NCBI GenBank assembly: GCA_029851415.1
Contig: CM056742.1
Span: 84,496,748-84,560,747 of the forward strand
Direction: 5' to 3'
Source of the DNA: Eretmocerus hayati
Taxonomy: Eukaryota > Arthropoda > Insecta > Hymenoptera > Aphelinidae
Length of the DNA stretch: 64,000 nt
Shown here piece by piece: positions 52,901 through 62,857 of this stretch. Numbering within the stretch: position 1 is the stretch's first letter; each line of letters starts with the position of its first letter. Position numbers and translations under genes: made by a program. Below the pieces are notes generated by a model. The model was given only the letters and a program-made list of their open reading frames with translations. It was not told the DNA's origin and did no database searches.

Positions 52901-55900
52901 GTTTCACGGGTTGTGAATGGGCAGACGGGTAGATTCGGGCAATCACCTGTCTTCGATTGGGCTCCATTCTGGTTTCACGAGTAGAGAACGGACAGACTGG
53001 TGGACACGGGTATACACTCTCCTACCTACTGACAAGATTTTAGGCACACGGGTCGTGAACAAGCAGACAGGTAGATACGAGCAATCTCCCGTCTTTGATT
53101 CGGCTTCATCCCAGTCTTACATGACATGGACGGGCAGACGGGTACATAGGGGCATTCACCTGTCCTCACTCTGGCTCCAATCTGGTTCTACGGGTAGAGA
53201 ACGGGCAGACGGGTAGACACTGGTAGTAACTCCCCTACGTATCTCGCAAGGTCCAAGTCTTACGGGTTGTGAACGGGCAGACGAGTGGATATGGGCAATC
53301 ATCCGTCTTTGATTCGGCTCCATTTCAGTCTTACGGGTCATGAACGGGCAGACGGGTGGACACGGGTATAAACTCCCCTACCTACTGACAAGATTCGAGA
53401 CACACGGGTCGTGAACGGGCAGACGGGTGAGCACGGGGATTCACTCCCCCGCCTTTCTCGTAAAATTCGAGCCACACGGGTTGTGAACGGGAAGATGGGT
53501 AGATACGGGCAATCACCTATCTTCGATTTGGCTCCATTCTGGTTTCACGGGTCGTGAACGGGCAGACGGGGAGATACGGGCAATCACCTGTCTTTAATTT
53601 GTCTCTAATCTGGTTTCGGGCAGACTGGTGGACAAGGGTATACACTCCCCTACCTACTGACAAGATTCGAGCCACAAGGGGCGTGAACGGGCAGACGGGT
53701 AGATACGGGCAATCTTCCGTTTTTGATTCGGCTTCATCCAAGTCTTACAAGTCTTGGACGGCAGACGGGTAGATACGGGCAATCATCCATCTTTGATTCG
53801 GCTCCATTTCAGTCTCACGGGTCATGAACGGGCAGACTGGTGGACACGGGGATTCACTGCCCCGCCTTTCTCGCAAAATTCGAGCCACGCGGGTTGTGAA
53901 CGGGCAGACGGGTAGATACGGGCCATCATCCGTCTTTGATTCGGCTTCATTCCAAACTTACGAGTTGTGGACGGTCAGATGGGTAGATACGGGCAATCAC
54001 ATGTCTTCGATTTGGCTCCATTCTGGTTTCACGGGTAGAGAACGGGCAGACTGGTGGACACGAGTATGAAATCCCCTACCTACTGACAAGATTCGAGCCT
54101 ACACGGGTCGTGAACGGGCAGACGGATAGACACGGGGATTCACTCCGACGCCTATCTCACAAAATTCGAGCCACACGGGCTGTAAACGGGCAGATGGGTA
54201 GATACGGGCCATCATCCGTCTTTGATTCGGCTTCATTCCAGTCTTACGGGTTGTGGATGGGCAGGCGGGTAGATACGGGCAATCACCTGTCTTCAATTTG
54301 TTCCCAATCTGGTTTCCGGATAGAGAACGGGCAGACGGGTAGACACGGGTATTAACTCCCCTACGTATCTCGCAAGATCCGAGCCACATGGGTTGTGAAC
54401 GGGCAGATGGGTAAATACGGGCAATCACCTGTCTTCGATTTGGCTCCATTCTGGACTCACGGGTAGAGAACGGGCAGACTGGTGGACACGGGTATACAAT
54501 CCCCTACCTACTGACAAAATTTCCGCCACATGGGGCGTGACCGGGCAGACGGGTAGATACGGGCAATCTTCCGTCTTTGATTCGGCGTCATCCCAATCTT
54601 ATGGGTCGTGGACGGCAGACAGGTAGATACGGGCAATCACCTGTCTTCAATTTGTCTCCAATCTGGTTTGACGGGTTGAGAACGGGCAGACGGGTAGACA
54701 CGGGTATTAGCCCCCCTACGGATCTTGCAAGATCCGAGCCACACGGGTTGTGAACGGGCAGATGGGTAGATACGGGCAATCACATGTCTTCGATTTGGCT
54801 CCATTCTGGTTTCACGGGCAGAGAACGGGCAGACTGGTGGACACGGGTATACGATTCCCTAACTACTGACAAGATTCGAGCCAACACGGGTCGTGAACGG
54901 GCAGACCAGTAGACACGGAGATTTCCTCTCCCGCCCATCTCGCAGAATTCAAGCAACACGGGTTGTGAACGGGCAGACGGGTAGATGCGGGCAATGTTCC
55001 GACTTTAATTCGGGTTCATCCCAGTCTTACGGGGCGTGGAGGGGCAGACGGGTAGGAACGGGCGATCTTCCGTCTTTGATTCGGCTTCATCCCAGTCTTA
55101 CGGGTCGTGGAGGGCAGACGGGTAGACACGGGGATTCACTGCCCCACCTATCTCGTAAAATTCGAGCCACACGGGTTGTGAACGGGCAGACGGGTAGATA
55201 CGGGCGATCACCTGTCTTCGATGTGGCACCATTCTGGTTTCACGGGTTGTGGATGGGCAGACGGGTAGATTCGGGCAATCACCTGTTTTCGATTGGGCTC
55301 CATTCTGGTTTCACGGGTAGAGAACGGACAGACTGGTGGACACGGGTATACACTCTCCTACCTACTGACAAGATTTTAGGCACACGGGTCGTGAACAAGC
55401 AGACAGGTAGATACGAGCAATCTCCCGTCTTTGATTCGTTTTCATCCCAGTCTTACATGACATGGACGGGCAGACGGGTACATAGGGGCATTCACCTGTC
55501 CTCACTCTGGCTCCAATCTGGTTCTACGGGTAGAGAACGGGCAGACGGGTAGACACTGGTAGTAACTCCCCTACGTATCTCGCAAGGTCCAAGTCTTACG
55601 GGTTGTGAACGGGCAGACGAGTGGATATGGGCAATCATCCGTCTTTGATTCGGCTCCATTTCAGTCTTACGGGTCATGAACGGGCAGACGGGTGGACACG
55701 GGGATTCACTGCCCCGCCTATCTCGCAAAATTCGAGCCACGCGGGTTGTGAACGGGCAGACGGGTGGATACGGGCCATCTTCCGTCTTTGATTCGGCTTC
55801 ATTCCAGTCTTACGAGTTGTGGACGGGCAGACGGGTAGATACGGGCAATCGCCTGTCTTCGATTTGGCTCCATTCTGGTTCCACGGGTGGAGAACGGGCA

Positions 55901-56885
55901 GACGAGTGGACACGGGTATGCACTCCCGCACCTACTGACAAGATTCGAGCCAACACGGGTAGAGAACGGGCAGACTGGTGGACACGGGTATACATTCCCC
56001 TACCTACTGACAAGATTCGAGCCACACGGGGCTTGAACGGGCAGACGGGTAGATACGAGCGATCTTCCGTCTTCGACTCGGCTTCATCCCAGTCTTACCT
56101 GTCGTTGGGGCAGACGGGTAGATACGGGCAATTACCTGTCTTCAGCTTGTCTCCAATCCTGTTTTACGAGTTGAGAACGGGCAGACGGGTAGACACGGGT
56201 ATTATCTTCCCTACATATCTCGCAAGATCCGAGCTCCACGAGTTGTGAACGGGCAGATGGGTAGATACGGGCAATCATCTGTCTTCGATTTGGCTCCATT
56301 CTGGTTTCACGTGTAGAGAACGGGCAGACTGGTGGACACAGGTATACGATTCCTTAACTACTGACAAGATTCGAGCCAACACGGGTCGTGAACGGGCAGA
56401 CCAGTAGACACGGAGATTTCCTCTCCCGCCCATCTCGCAGAATTCAAGCAACACGGGTTGTGAACGGGCAGACGGGTAGATGCGGGCAATGTTCCGACTT
56501 TAATTCGGGTTCATCCCAGTCTTACGGGGCGTGGAGGGGCAGACGGGTAGAAACGGGCGATCTTCCGTCTCTGATTCGGCTAAATCCCAGTCTTACGGGT
56601 CGTGGACGGGCAGACGTGTAGACACGGGCAATCACCTGTCTTCAATTTGGCTCCATTCTGGTTTCACGGGTAGAGAACGGCCAGACGGGAAGACATGGGG
56701 ATTCACTCTCCCGCTAACCTCGCAAAATACTAGCCACACGGGTTATGAGGGGGAAGACGGGTAGATACGGGCAATCACCTGTCTCCGATTTGGCTCCATT
56801 CTGGTTTCACGGGTTGTGAATGGGCAGACGGGTAGAAACGGGCAATCACCTGTCTTCGATTTCGCTCCATTCTGGTTTCACGGGT
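49978..56885 (+). repeat. 5,116-bp higher-order unit (50,270-55,385) plus partial second copy
   Basis: About 50,270-51,769 recurs at about 55,386-56,885 with an offset of 5,116 bp (72 monomers). Both carry 'gattcgttttcatccc' (50,317 and 55,433), 'cacgtgtagagaacg' and 'cacaggtatacgattcc'. The block 49,978-55,700 as a whole also matches 6,601-12,537. Private changes such as 'gttatgagggggaag' near 56,742 show some independent drift. Confidence 0.78.
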
Positions 56886-59800
56886 AGAGAACGGGCAGAC
56901 TGGTGGACACGAGCATACACTCTCCTACCTACTGACAAGATTCGAGGCACACGGGTCGTGACCAGGCAGACGGGTAGATACGAGCAATCTCCCGTCTTTG
57001 ATTCGGCTTCATCCCAGTCTCACATGGCATGGACGGGCAGACGGGTACATAGGGGCATTCACCTGTCTTCACTTTGGCTCCAATCTGGTTTTACGGGTAG
57101 AGAACGGGCAGACGGGTAGACACTGGTAGTTACTCCCCTACGTATCTCGCAAGGTCCAAGTCCGACGGGTTGTGAACGGGCAGACGGGTAGATACGGGCA
57201 ATCATCCGTCTTTGATTCGGCTCCATTCCAGTCTTGCGGGTCATCAACGAGCAGACGGGTAGACACGGGTATTAACTCCTCTACGTATCTCGCAAGATCC
57301 GAGCGACACGGGTTGTGAACGGGCAGACGGGTAGAAACGGGCAATCACCTGTCCTCGATTTGGCTCCATTCTGGTTTCACGGGTAGAAAACGGGCAGACT
57401 GGTGGACACGGGTATACACGACCCCACCTACTGACAAGATTCGAGCCAAACGAGGCTTGAAGGGGCAGACGGGTAGATACGGGCAATCTTCCGTCTTTGA
57501 TTCAGCTTCATCCCAGTCTTACGGGTCGTGGACGGGCAGACGGGTAGATACGGGCAATCACCTGTCTTCGATCTGGCTCCATTCTTTTTTCACGGGTAGA
57601 GAACGGGCTGACGGGTAGACACTGGTAGTAACTCCCCTACGTATCTCGCAAGGTCCGAGACTGACGGGTTGTGAACGGGCACACGGGTAGATACGGGCAA
57701 TCATCCGTCTTTGATTCGGCTCCATTTCAGTCTTGCGGGTTATGAACGGGCAGACGGGTAGACACGGGGAGTCACTGCCCCGCCTATCTCGCAAAATTCG
57801 AGCCACGCGGGTTGTGAACGGGCAGACGGAAAGATACGGGCAATCACCTGTCTTTGATTCGGCTCCATTCTGGTTTCACGGGTAGAGAACGGGCAGACGA
57901 GTAGACACGGGTATGCACTCCCGTACCTACTAACAAGATTCGAGCCAACACGGGTCGTGAACGGGCAGACGGTCAGACACGGGGATTCACTCCCCCGCCT
58001 ATCTGACAAAATTCGAGCCACACGGGCTGGAAACGGGCAGACGGGTAGATACGGGCCATCATCGGTCTTTGATTCGGCTTGTCTCCAGTCGTACGGGTTG
58101 TGGACTGGCAGATGGGAAGATAAGGGCAATCACCTGTCTTCAATTTGTTTCCAATCTGGTTTTACGGGTAGAGAACGGGCAGACGGGTAGACACGGGTAT
58201 TAACTCCCCTACGTATCTCGCATTATCCGAGCTACACGGGTTGTGAACGGGCAGACGGGTAGATACGGGCAATCACCTGTCTTCGATTTGGCTCCATTCT
58301 GGTTTCACGGGTAGAGAACGGGCAGACTGGTGGACACGGGTTTACACTCCCCTACCTACTGGAAAGATTCGAGCCACACGGGTCGTGAACGGGCAAACGG
58401 GTAGATACGGGCAATCTTCCGTCTCTGATTCGGCTTCATCCCAGTCTTACGGGTCGTGGACGGCAGACGGTTAGATAGGGGCATTCACCTGTCTTCACTT
58501 TGCCTCCAATCTGGTTTCACGGTTAGAGAACGGGCAGACGGGCAGATATTGGTAGTTACCCCCCCTACGTATCTCGCAAGGTCCGAGTCTTACGGGTCGT
58601 GAACGGGCAGACGGGTAGATACGGGCAATCACCTGTCTTCGATTTGGCTCCATTCTGGTTTCAATGGGTACATAATTGGCAGACGGGTGGACATGGGTAT
58701 ACATTCCCCTACCTACTGACAAGATTCGAGCCACACGGGTCCTGAACGGGCAGACGGGTAGATACGGGCAATCTTCCGTCTTTGATTCGGCTTCATCCCA
58801 GTCTGACGGGTCGTGGACGGGCAGACGGGTAGATATGGGCAATCACCTGTCTTTAATTCGTCTCCAATCTGGTTTCACGGGTAGAGAACGGGCAGACGGG
58901 TAGACAGGGGTATTAACTCCCTTACGTATCTCGCAAGATCCGAGCCACACGGGTTGTGAACGGGCAGACGATTAGATACGGGCAAACATCCTTCTCTGAT
59001 TCAGCTCCATTTCAGTCTTACGGGTCATGAACGGGCAGACGGATAGACACGGGGATTTACTGCCCCGCCTATCTCGCAAAATTCGAGCGACGCGGGTTGT
59101 AAACGAGCAGACGGGTAGATACGGGCAATCACCTGTCTTCGATTTGGCTCCGTTCTGGTTTCACGGGTAGAGAACGGGCAGACGGGTAGACACGGGTATT
59201 TACTCCCCTACGTTTCTCGCAAGATCCGAGTCTCACGGGTTGTGATCGGGCAGACGGGTAGATACGGGCAATCATCGTCTCTGATTCGGCTTCATCCCCG
59301 TCTTACGGGTCATGAACGGGCAGCCACGGGGATTCACTGCCCCGCCTATCTCGTAAAATCCGAGCCACACGGGTTGTGAACGGGCAGACGAGTAGATACG
59401 GGCAAACATCCGTCTCTGATTCAGCTCTATTTCAGTCTTACGGGTCATGAACGGGCAGACGGATAGACACGGGGATTTACTGCCCCGCCTATCTCGCAAA
59501 ATTCGAGCGACGCGGGTTGTAAACGAGCAGACGGGTAGATACGGGCAATCACCTGTCTTCGATTTGGCTCCGTTCTGGTTTCACGGGTAGAGAACGGGCA
59601 GACGGGTAGACACGGGTATTAACTCCCCTACGTATCTCGCAAGATCCGAGTCTCACGGGTTGTGAACGGGCAGACGGGTAGATACGGGCAATCATCGTCT
59701 CTGATTCGGCTTCATCCCCGTCTTACGGGTCATGAACGGGCAGCCACGGGGATTCACTGCCCCGCCTATCTCGTAAAATTCGAGCCACACCGGTTGTGAA

Positions 59801-60371
59801 CGGGCAGACGGGTAGATAGAGGCATTCACCTATCTCTACTTTGGCTCCAATCTGGTTTTACGGGTAGAGAACGGGCAGACGGGTAGACCCTGGTAGTAAC
59901 TCCCCTACGTATCTCGCAAGATCCGAGACTTACGGGTTGTGAACGGGCAGACGGGTAGATACGGGCAATCATCCGTTTCTTATTCGGCTCCATTCCAGTC
60001 TTACGGGTCATGAACGGGCAGACGGGTAGACACGGGGATTCTTTTCCCCGCCTATCTCCCAAAATTCGAGCCACGCGGGTTGTGAACGGGCAGACGGGTA
60101 GATACGGGCAATCCCCTGTCTCCGATTTGGCTCCATTCTGGTTTCACGGGTATAGAACGGGCAGACGGGTGGACACGGATATCAACTCCCTTACGTATCT
60201 CGCAAGATCCGAGCCACACGGGTTGTGAACGGGCAGACGGGTAGATACGGGCAAACATCCGTCTCTGATTCAGCTCTTTTTCAGTCTCACGGGTCTTGAA
60301 CGGGCAGACGGATAGACACGGGGATTCACTGCCCCGCCTATCTCGCAAAATTCGAGCGACGCGGGTTGTGA
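56886..60371 (+). repeat. Diverged satellite edge next to the Helitron
   Basis: These monomers follow the same 71-bp plan but differ more from the core types and are not part of the long duplications. Examples are 'ctgattcagctctttttc' near 60,266 and 'ttcaatgggtacataattgg' near 58,661, which breaks the usual head. A local 420-bp tandem duplication is present at about 58,960-59,799 (see next entry). Greater divergence at an array border is expected when unequal exchange homogenises the centre more than the ends. The last satellite bases are 'gcgggttgtga', ending at 60,371. Confidence 0.8.
58960..59799 (+). repeat. 420-bp tandem duplication of six monomers
   Basis: Sequence at about 58,960-59,379 recurs at 59,380-59,799 with an exact 420-bp offset. 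Both copies carry the same shortened monomer reading 'gggcagccacggggattc' (59,318 and 59,738), which has lost about ten bases of the head, and the same 'gcgggttgtaaacgagcag'. A related third fragment of the same variant family abuts the Helitron at about 60,241-60,371. This is one six-monomer register (426 bp) less the small deletion. Confidence 0.85.
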
Positions 60372-60372
60372 C
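60371..60372. other. Satellite-to-Helitron junction
   Basis: On the plus strand the last satellite bases are 'gcgggttgtga' (to 60,371) where the monomer would continue 'acggg'. From 60,372 the sequence reads 'cattttaagaac', which on the minus strand is helicase codons. The break is sharp to within a base or two, with no visible target-site duplication, tail or Helitron terminus. A Helitron inserting normally would end at its CTRR terminus, so this junction is a secondary breakpoint inside the gene. Confidence 0.85.
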
Positions 60373-61085
60373 ATTTTAAGAACTAATAATCGAGTGCCAT
60401 CACATAGTCCTTCCTTGACACTCAGATTTCTGATCAACATCACTACTGCGTTAGTTTTCAGGCGCAATTCGTGAGGAGGCAACGAAGCTGGATCTAATGT
60501 ATTCAGGTATTCTGTTGTCAGTAAGTCATCAAGGACACCATTATCACAATCTTTTATACCGTCAATACTTGAATACACTTTCTCAGTACCTGAATCTAAA
60601 AGTTCAAGAACTCTATCATTGAGATCATCAACATCTGCTCTTCTTGCTGATGATATTGCATAATTTATAGCTTCTTTGTAATTTTTGTTGCGTAAAATCT
60701 CTCCATACATGTCTTCAACAATATCATCTTGTTTGGTAGCTATACTCCCTGGTGCAAACTGTGATAGCTCAAGCTTGTCATTCTTATCATTGAGATCTCG
60801 ATCGCCAACTTTTAGTAGGAATTGAGAAAATTCAACCTCATTTGGTAACACTCGCATATTCTTAGTCAATTTATGGTGTGTAAAATGTTTCCATAATACA
60901 CTATTTTCGATTGATAAATCTACCATTCCACTGCGGGTACTCTGCAATTTAACTGGCAGGAATCGTCTGAAGTCACCACCACAAATCAATATTTTACCAC
61001 CAAATGGTTCATCGTTATTCATAATATCTTTCAGTGTCCTGTCAATCACTTCTAATGCATGCCTGGGAGCCATTGGAGCTTCATC
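60372..61085 (-). pseudogene. PIF1-like helicase, motifs II to V, truncated (segment 8)
   Basis: Read from 61,085: Walker B 'DEAPM', then, numbered from the methionine at 61,073, 'GGDFRRFLPV' at 32-41 (motif III), 'NMRV' at 72-75, 'VDDLNDRVLELL' at 148-159, and 'LRLKTNAVVMLIRNL' with 'GLCDGTRLLV' at 203-231 (around motif V). Motif III normally reads GGDFRQ; here the glutamine that senses ATP is arginine. The family protein ends at residue 234, at position 60,372. The frame then runs into satellite down to 60,270, giving a meaningless tail. The final motifs (QGQ-type motif VI and the SR.. arginine region) are absent. This is the truncated end of the Helitron protein, not a host PIF1 gene, because it is continuous with the Rep segments. 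Confidence 0.93.
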
Positions 61086-61088
61086 TCA

Positions 61089-61345
61089 GATGTAAACATC
61101 AACTTTCTTCAGATATTGAGCCTGCTTTGACTGCACTGTAATGTTAGACGAAGAATCAGAAAGCAGAGGTACGGGTAATCCAAAAATTTTGTGAGTTGTC
61201 TGTCCACTAGCCAGTAAAGTTACAGCTACTCCAACGATTGCTGTATTACATACAGTTTTTCCTCTACTGACCAATATTTCATACAGAGGTTTATAAATGA
61301 ATGTTTTTCCTGAACCACCTTGACCTTCAATGGAATGACAATTAT
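61089..61345 (-). pseudogene. Helitron helicase motif I (Walker A) segment (segment 7)
   Basis: The nucleotide-binding Walker A loop 'GQGGSGKT' lies at 61,302-61,325, preceded by 'SIE' and followed by 'FIYKPLYEIL', 'GKTVCNTAIVGVAVTLL' and 'GQTTHKIFGLPVPL' (helicase motif Ia region, where the family has A-S-x-L-L.GG.T.H..F..P). Residues needed for ATP binding (Gly, Lys, Thr) are intact. The frame ends in TGA at 61,086-61,088, immediately before 'DEAPM'. The family normally has tryptophan (TGG) there, so this is most simply a TGG to TGA mutation. Confidence 0.92.
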
Positions 61346-61591
61346 TCTGATCTTTCGAGATTGACTGCCTGTTTCAACTACTCTGATAATTTCATCTACA
61401 ATTTGTTTCTGTTCTTCATTGAACAAGTTGTACATTTGTTGGGCTGATTCAGTGGAAGCTTGCGGTGTTGAATGATCCAAATCTATATTGTAATCATTTT
61501 CTGAAATTCCATCTATTTTCAAATAATCATACAAATTACGATTTTCTGCCTGTGACAAAGAATTCATTTCAATCAGTGCTTTTTTCGGCAA
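61346..61591 (-). pseudogene. Helitron helicase entry region (segment 6)
   Basis: This frame reads 'ALIEMNSLSQAENRNLYDY' and then 'FNEEQKQIVDEIIRVVETG', the 'LN.EQ..' Q-motif-like entrance of PIF1-type helicases, which helps bind ATP. Translation in this frame stays open to 61,226, but the sequence past about 61,350 no longer resembles the family. The correct continuation, with the Walker A motif, is in another frame. The shift therefore lies at about 61,340-61,370, where both frames are readable and the exact base cannot be fixed. Confidence 0.85.
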
Positions 61592-62279
61592 GGGCCATGT
61601 TCAAACCACTGCGAGAGAAATCTTCGCATAAAGAAGACTTGAATTCATCCCATAACTGATTTGGATATGAAGGATTATTAGTTACGAGTATCCTGGCAAA
61701 AAAACTTCTCAATTGATTTGGTATCATCCAAAAAACTGCTCCTTGCATAGCTTTTTGCCATTCTTCATCATCTTCTACTAATCCCAGAGGTATACACGTT
61801 TCCACAAAAGTTGCATGTACAACGCCATTTACTGTTTTCAAATCTTGAAAACTTGTTGCACCCTTTACTGATGAAAATAACATTCTAAGATGATACAATT
61901 CAACTTGACTTGGACTCACTGGGTAAATTTGACCAAGGGTGTTGAAATGGCCCTCCCTAGGTGACCAAAAGGTAATTTTCTTGCCATCTATTTTTCCTGA
62001 TTTGTGAGTGTAGTGTCTGGGAATTTCAACATATTTGTACTGCCTAGTATTTTCATCTTCAAGATTTAATTCAAAATAGTCCATGAGCATAGAAGACTGT
62101 GCAATCATTTCTTCGAAATCACCTTCCATCTCTTCACATACAGTGACGGTTTGCTCATTTGGGAGGTGTACTGGTAGTCTGATTATAGCGTGACTACTAA
62201 CATACATTGGAAGACTAAGTATGCGCCAGATGGCCTCATTAGGACCAACATATCTTTTTTCAAGCCACATACCACAAGC
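61569..62279 (-). pseudogene. Helitron linker between Rep and helicase (segment 5)
   Basis: About 236 codons in the frame that follows the shift near 62,280, ending at TGA 61,569-61,571. It contains 'RYVGPNEAIWRIL', 'IIRLPVHLPNEQTV', 'YKYVEIPRHYT', 'VELYHLRMLFSSVKGATSF', 'DLKTVNGVVHATF', 'LGLVEDDEEW' and 'LRSFFARIL', in the order found in animal and plant Helitron proteins between the nuclease and the helicase. No enzymatic activity is assigned to this part. The normal continuation is in another frame from the run of six A at 61,580-61,585. Removing one A would restore the family pattern, so a one-base insertion is the likely lesion. Confidence 0.9.
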
Positions 62280-62857
62280 TACATATCTATCTCATCATGA
62301 TTGATAATTTGAGGGTTTTCACTTCTTCTTCCAGATATCTTGATGTTAGCGGCATCATATCCCTTCAAGACATACTTGAACAGATACACTGCACCGTCGG
62401 AAGATACAACTTCAACATTCAGATGACAATCGAACATCAGAGATAGTATCGGACTGTAAGGAACAACGTGACGGTTATCTACCTTATACCCATTAGGCCT
62501 TTCATAAGTGATGCCTGTATCTCTTCGTCTAAAAACTGGGGAGATGTTAGCATCGAATGTAGTCTCTTCCTGAAAAGCCATTGGATACCCCTTAGAACAA
62601 TTTCCATTATCATCTTCACACCACTTACCACAAGGGCCATGGATATTATGTTTCATAATGATTTTGTGAAGACGAGGATTCAAAATTGGATCAGGTATTT
62701 CAGCACATACAAATAAATCTACCAAAGCAACAGTATCAATTTTTCTACTCAGCATAACTAACAGGTGAACATGCGGCAATCCACGTTTTTGGAATTCTAT
62801 AGTATGCACTCTGGCAGGTGCAGCTGCATAATATTTCTGTTTTTGGATAAATTCTAC
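62279..62857 (-). pseudogene. Helitron HUH (Rep) nuclease core (segment 4)
   Basis: This segment carries the rolling-circle nuclease active site. Numbered from the methionine at 62,809, the metal-binding HUH motif is 'GLPHVHLLV' (His13, His15), followed by 'HGPCGKWC' at 57-64, 'NRHVVPYSPILSLMFDCHLNVE' spread over 112-133, and the two-tyrosine motif 'YLFKYVLKG' at 142-150 (Tyr142 and Tyr146). In active Helitrons these tyrosines form the covalent bond to nicked DNA. All catalytic residues are intact here. Sixteen further codons before that methionine are in frame back to the TAA at 62,858. A one-base loss near 62,280 turns the end into 'DEIDM' plus TAG. Confidence 0.94.

Larger units (their letters stand above)
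1..60371 (+). repeat. 71-bp satellite DNA array (about 850 monomers)
   Basis: Head-to-tail tandem repeat filling the first 60.4 kb with no unrelated insertion that I can see. Several monomers count to exactly 71 bp. Each begins with a conserved head: 'acgggt', four variable bases (cgtg, tgtg, agag or catg), then 'aacgggcagacgggtaga' and a further 'acggg'. The remaining 38 bp or so is a variable tail of two classes: class 1, for example 'caatcacctgtcttcgattt' continuing to 'ccattctggtttc', and class 2, for example 'tatacactcccctacctac' continuing to 'gattcgagccac'. Both tails share a central 'gattcg'-like core, so they are probably diverged versions of one ancestor. Monomers follow a loose 5- to 6-unit order. 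All copies are in the same orientation. I do not recognise the family by name. No plausible gene lies inside: the open frames on both strands repeat every three monomers and follow the repeat, not a protein. Confidence 0.96.

Noticed and set aside
1..60269. Dozens of open frames of 60-251 codons on both strands, with peptides such as 'NGQTGRYGQS' and 'PVCPFTTRETRMEPN'
   Set aside because: They recur with the satellite period, start and stop at variant bases, overlap on both strands and match no protein family that I know. They are by-products of a stop-poor repeat.
60270..60371. The last 33 codons of the helicase open frame
   Set aside because: They are translated satellite ('EFCEIGG', 'PSARSRPV'), identical in type to translations throughout the array, so they are not part of the protein.
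1..60371. CRISPR array
   Set aside because: The variable tails are not unique spacers. They belong to a few related classes, and the head-plus-tail unit diverges as a whole like satellite DNA.
1..60371. Centromere-protein-B-like box in the monomer
   Set aside because: I looked for the known 17-base CENP-B box pattern and did not find it in the common monomer types.
60372..61085. Host PIF1 helicase gene
   Set aside because: The helicase part is continuous with Helitron Rep segments upstream and shares the Helitron-type motif order, so it belongs to the transposon.
61465..61659. Plus-strand open frame of 64 codons opposite the Helitron linker
   Set aside because: It is a shadow of the minus-strand coding sequence and resembles no known protein.
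62468..62716. Plus-strand open frame of 82 codons opposite the HUH nuclease
   Set aside because: It lies antisense to the conserved Rep core, which explains the sequence.
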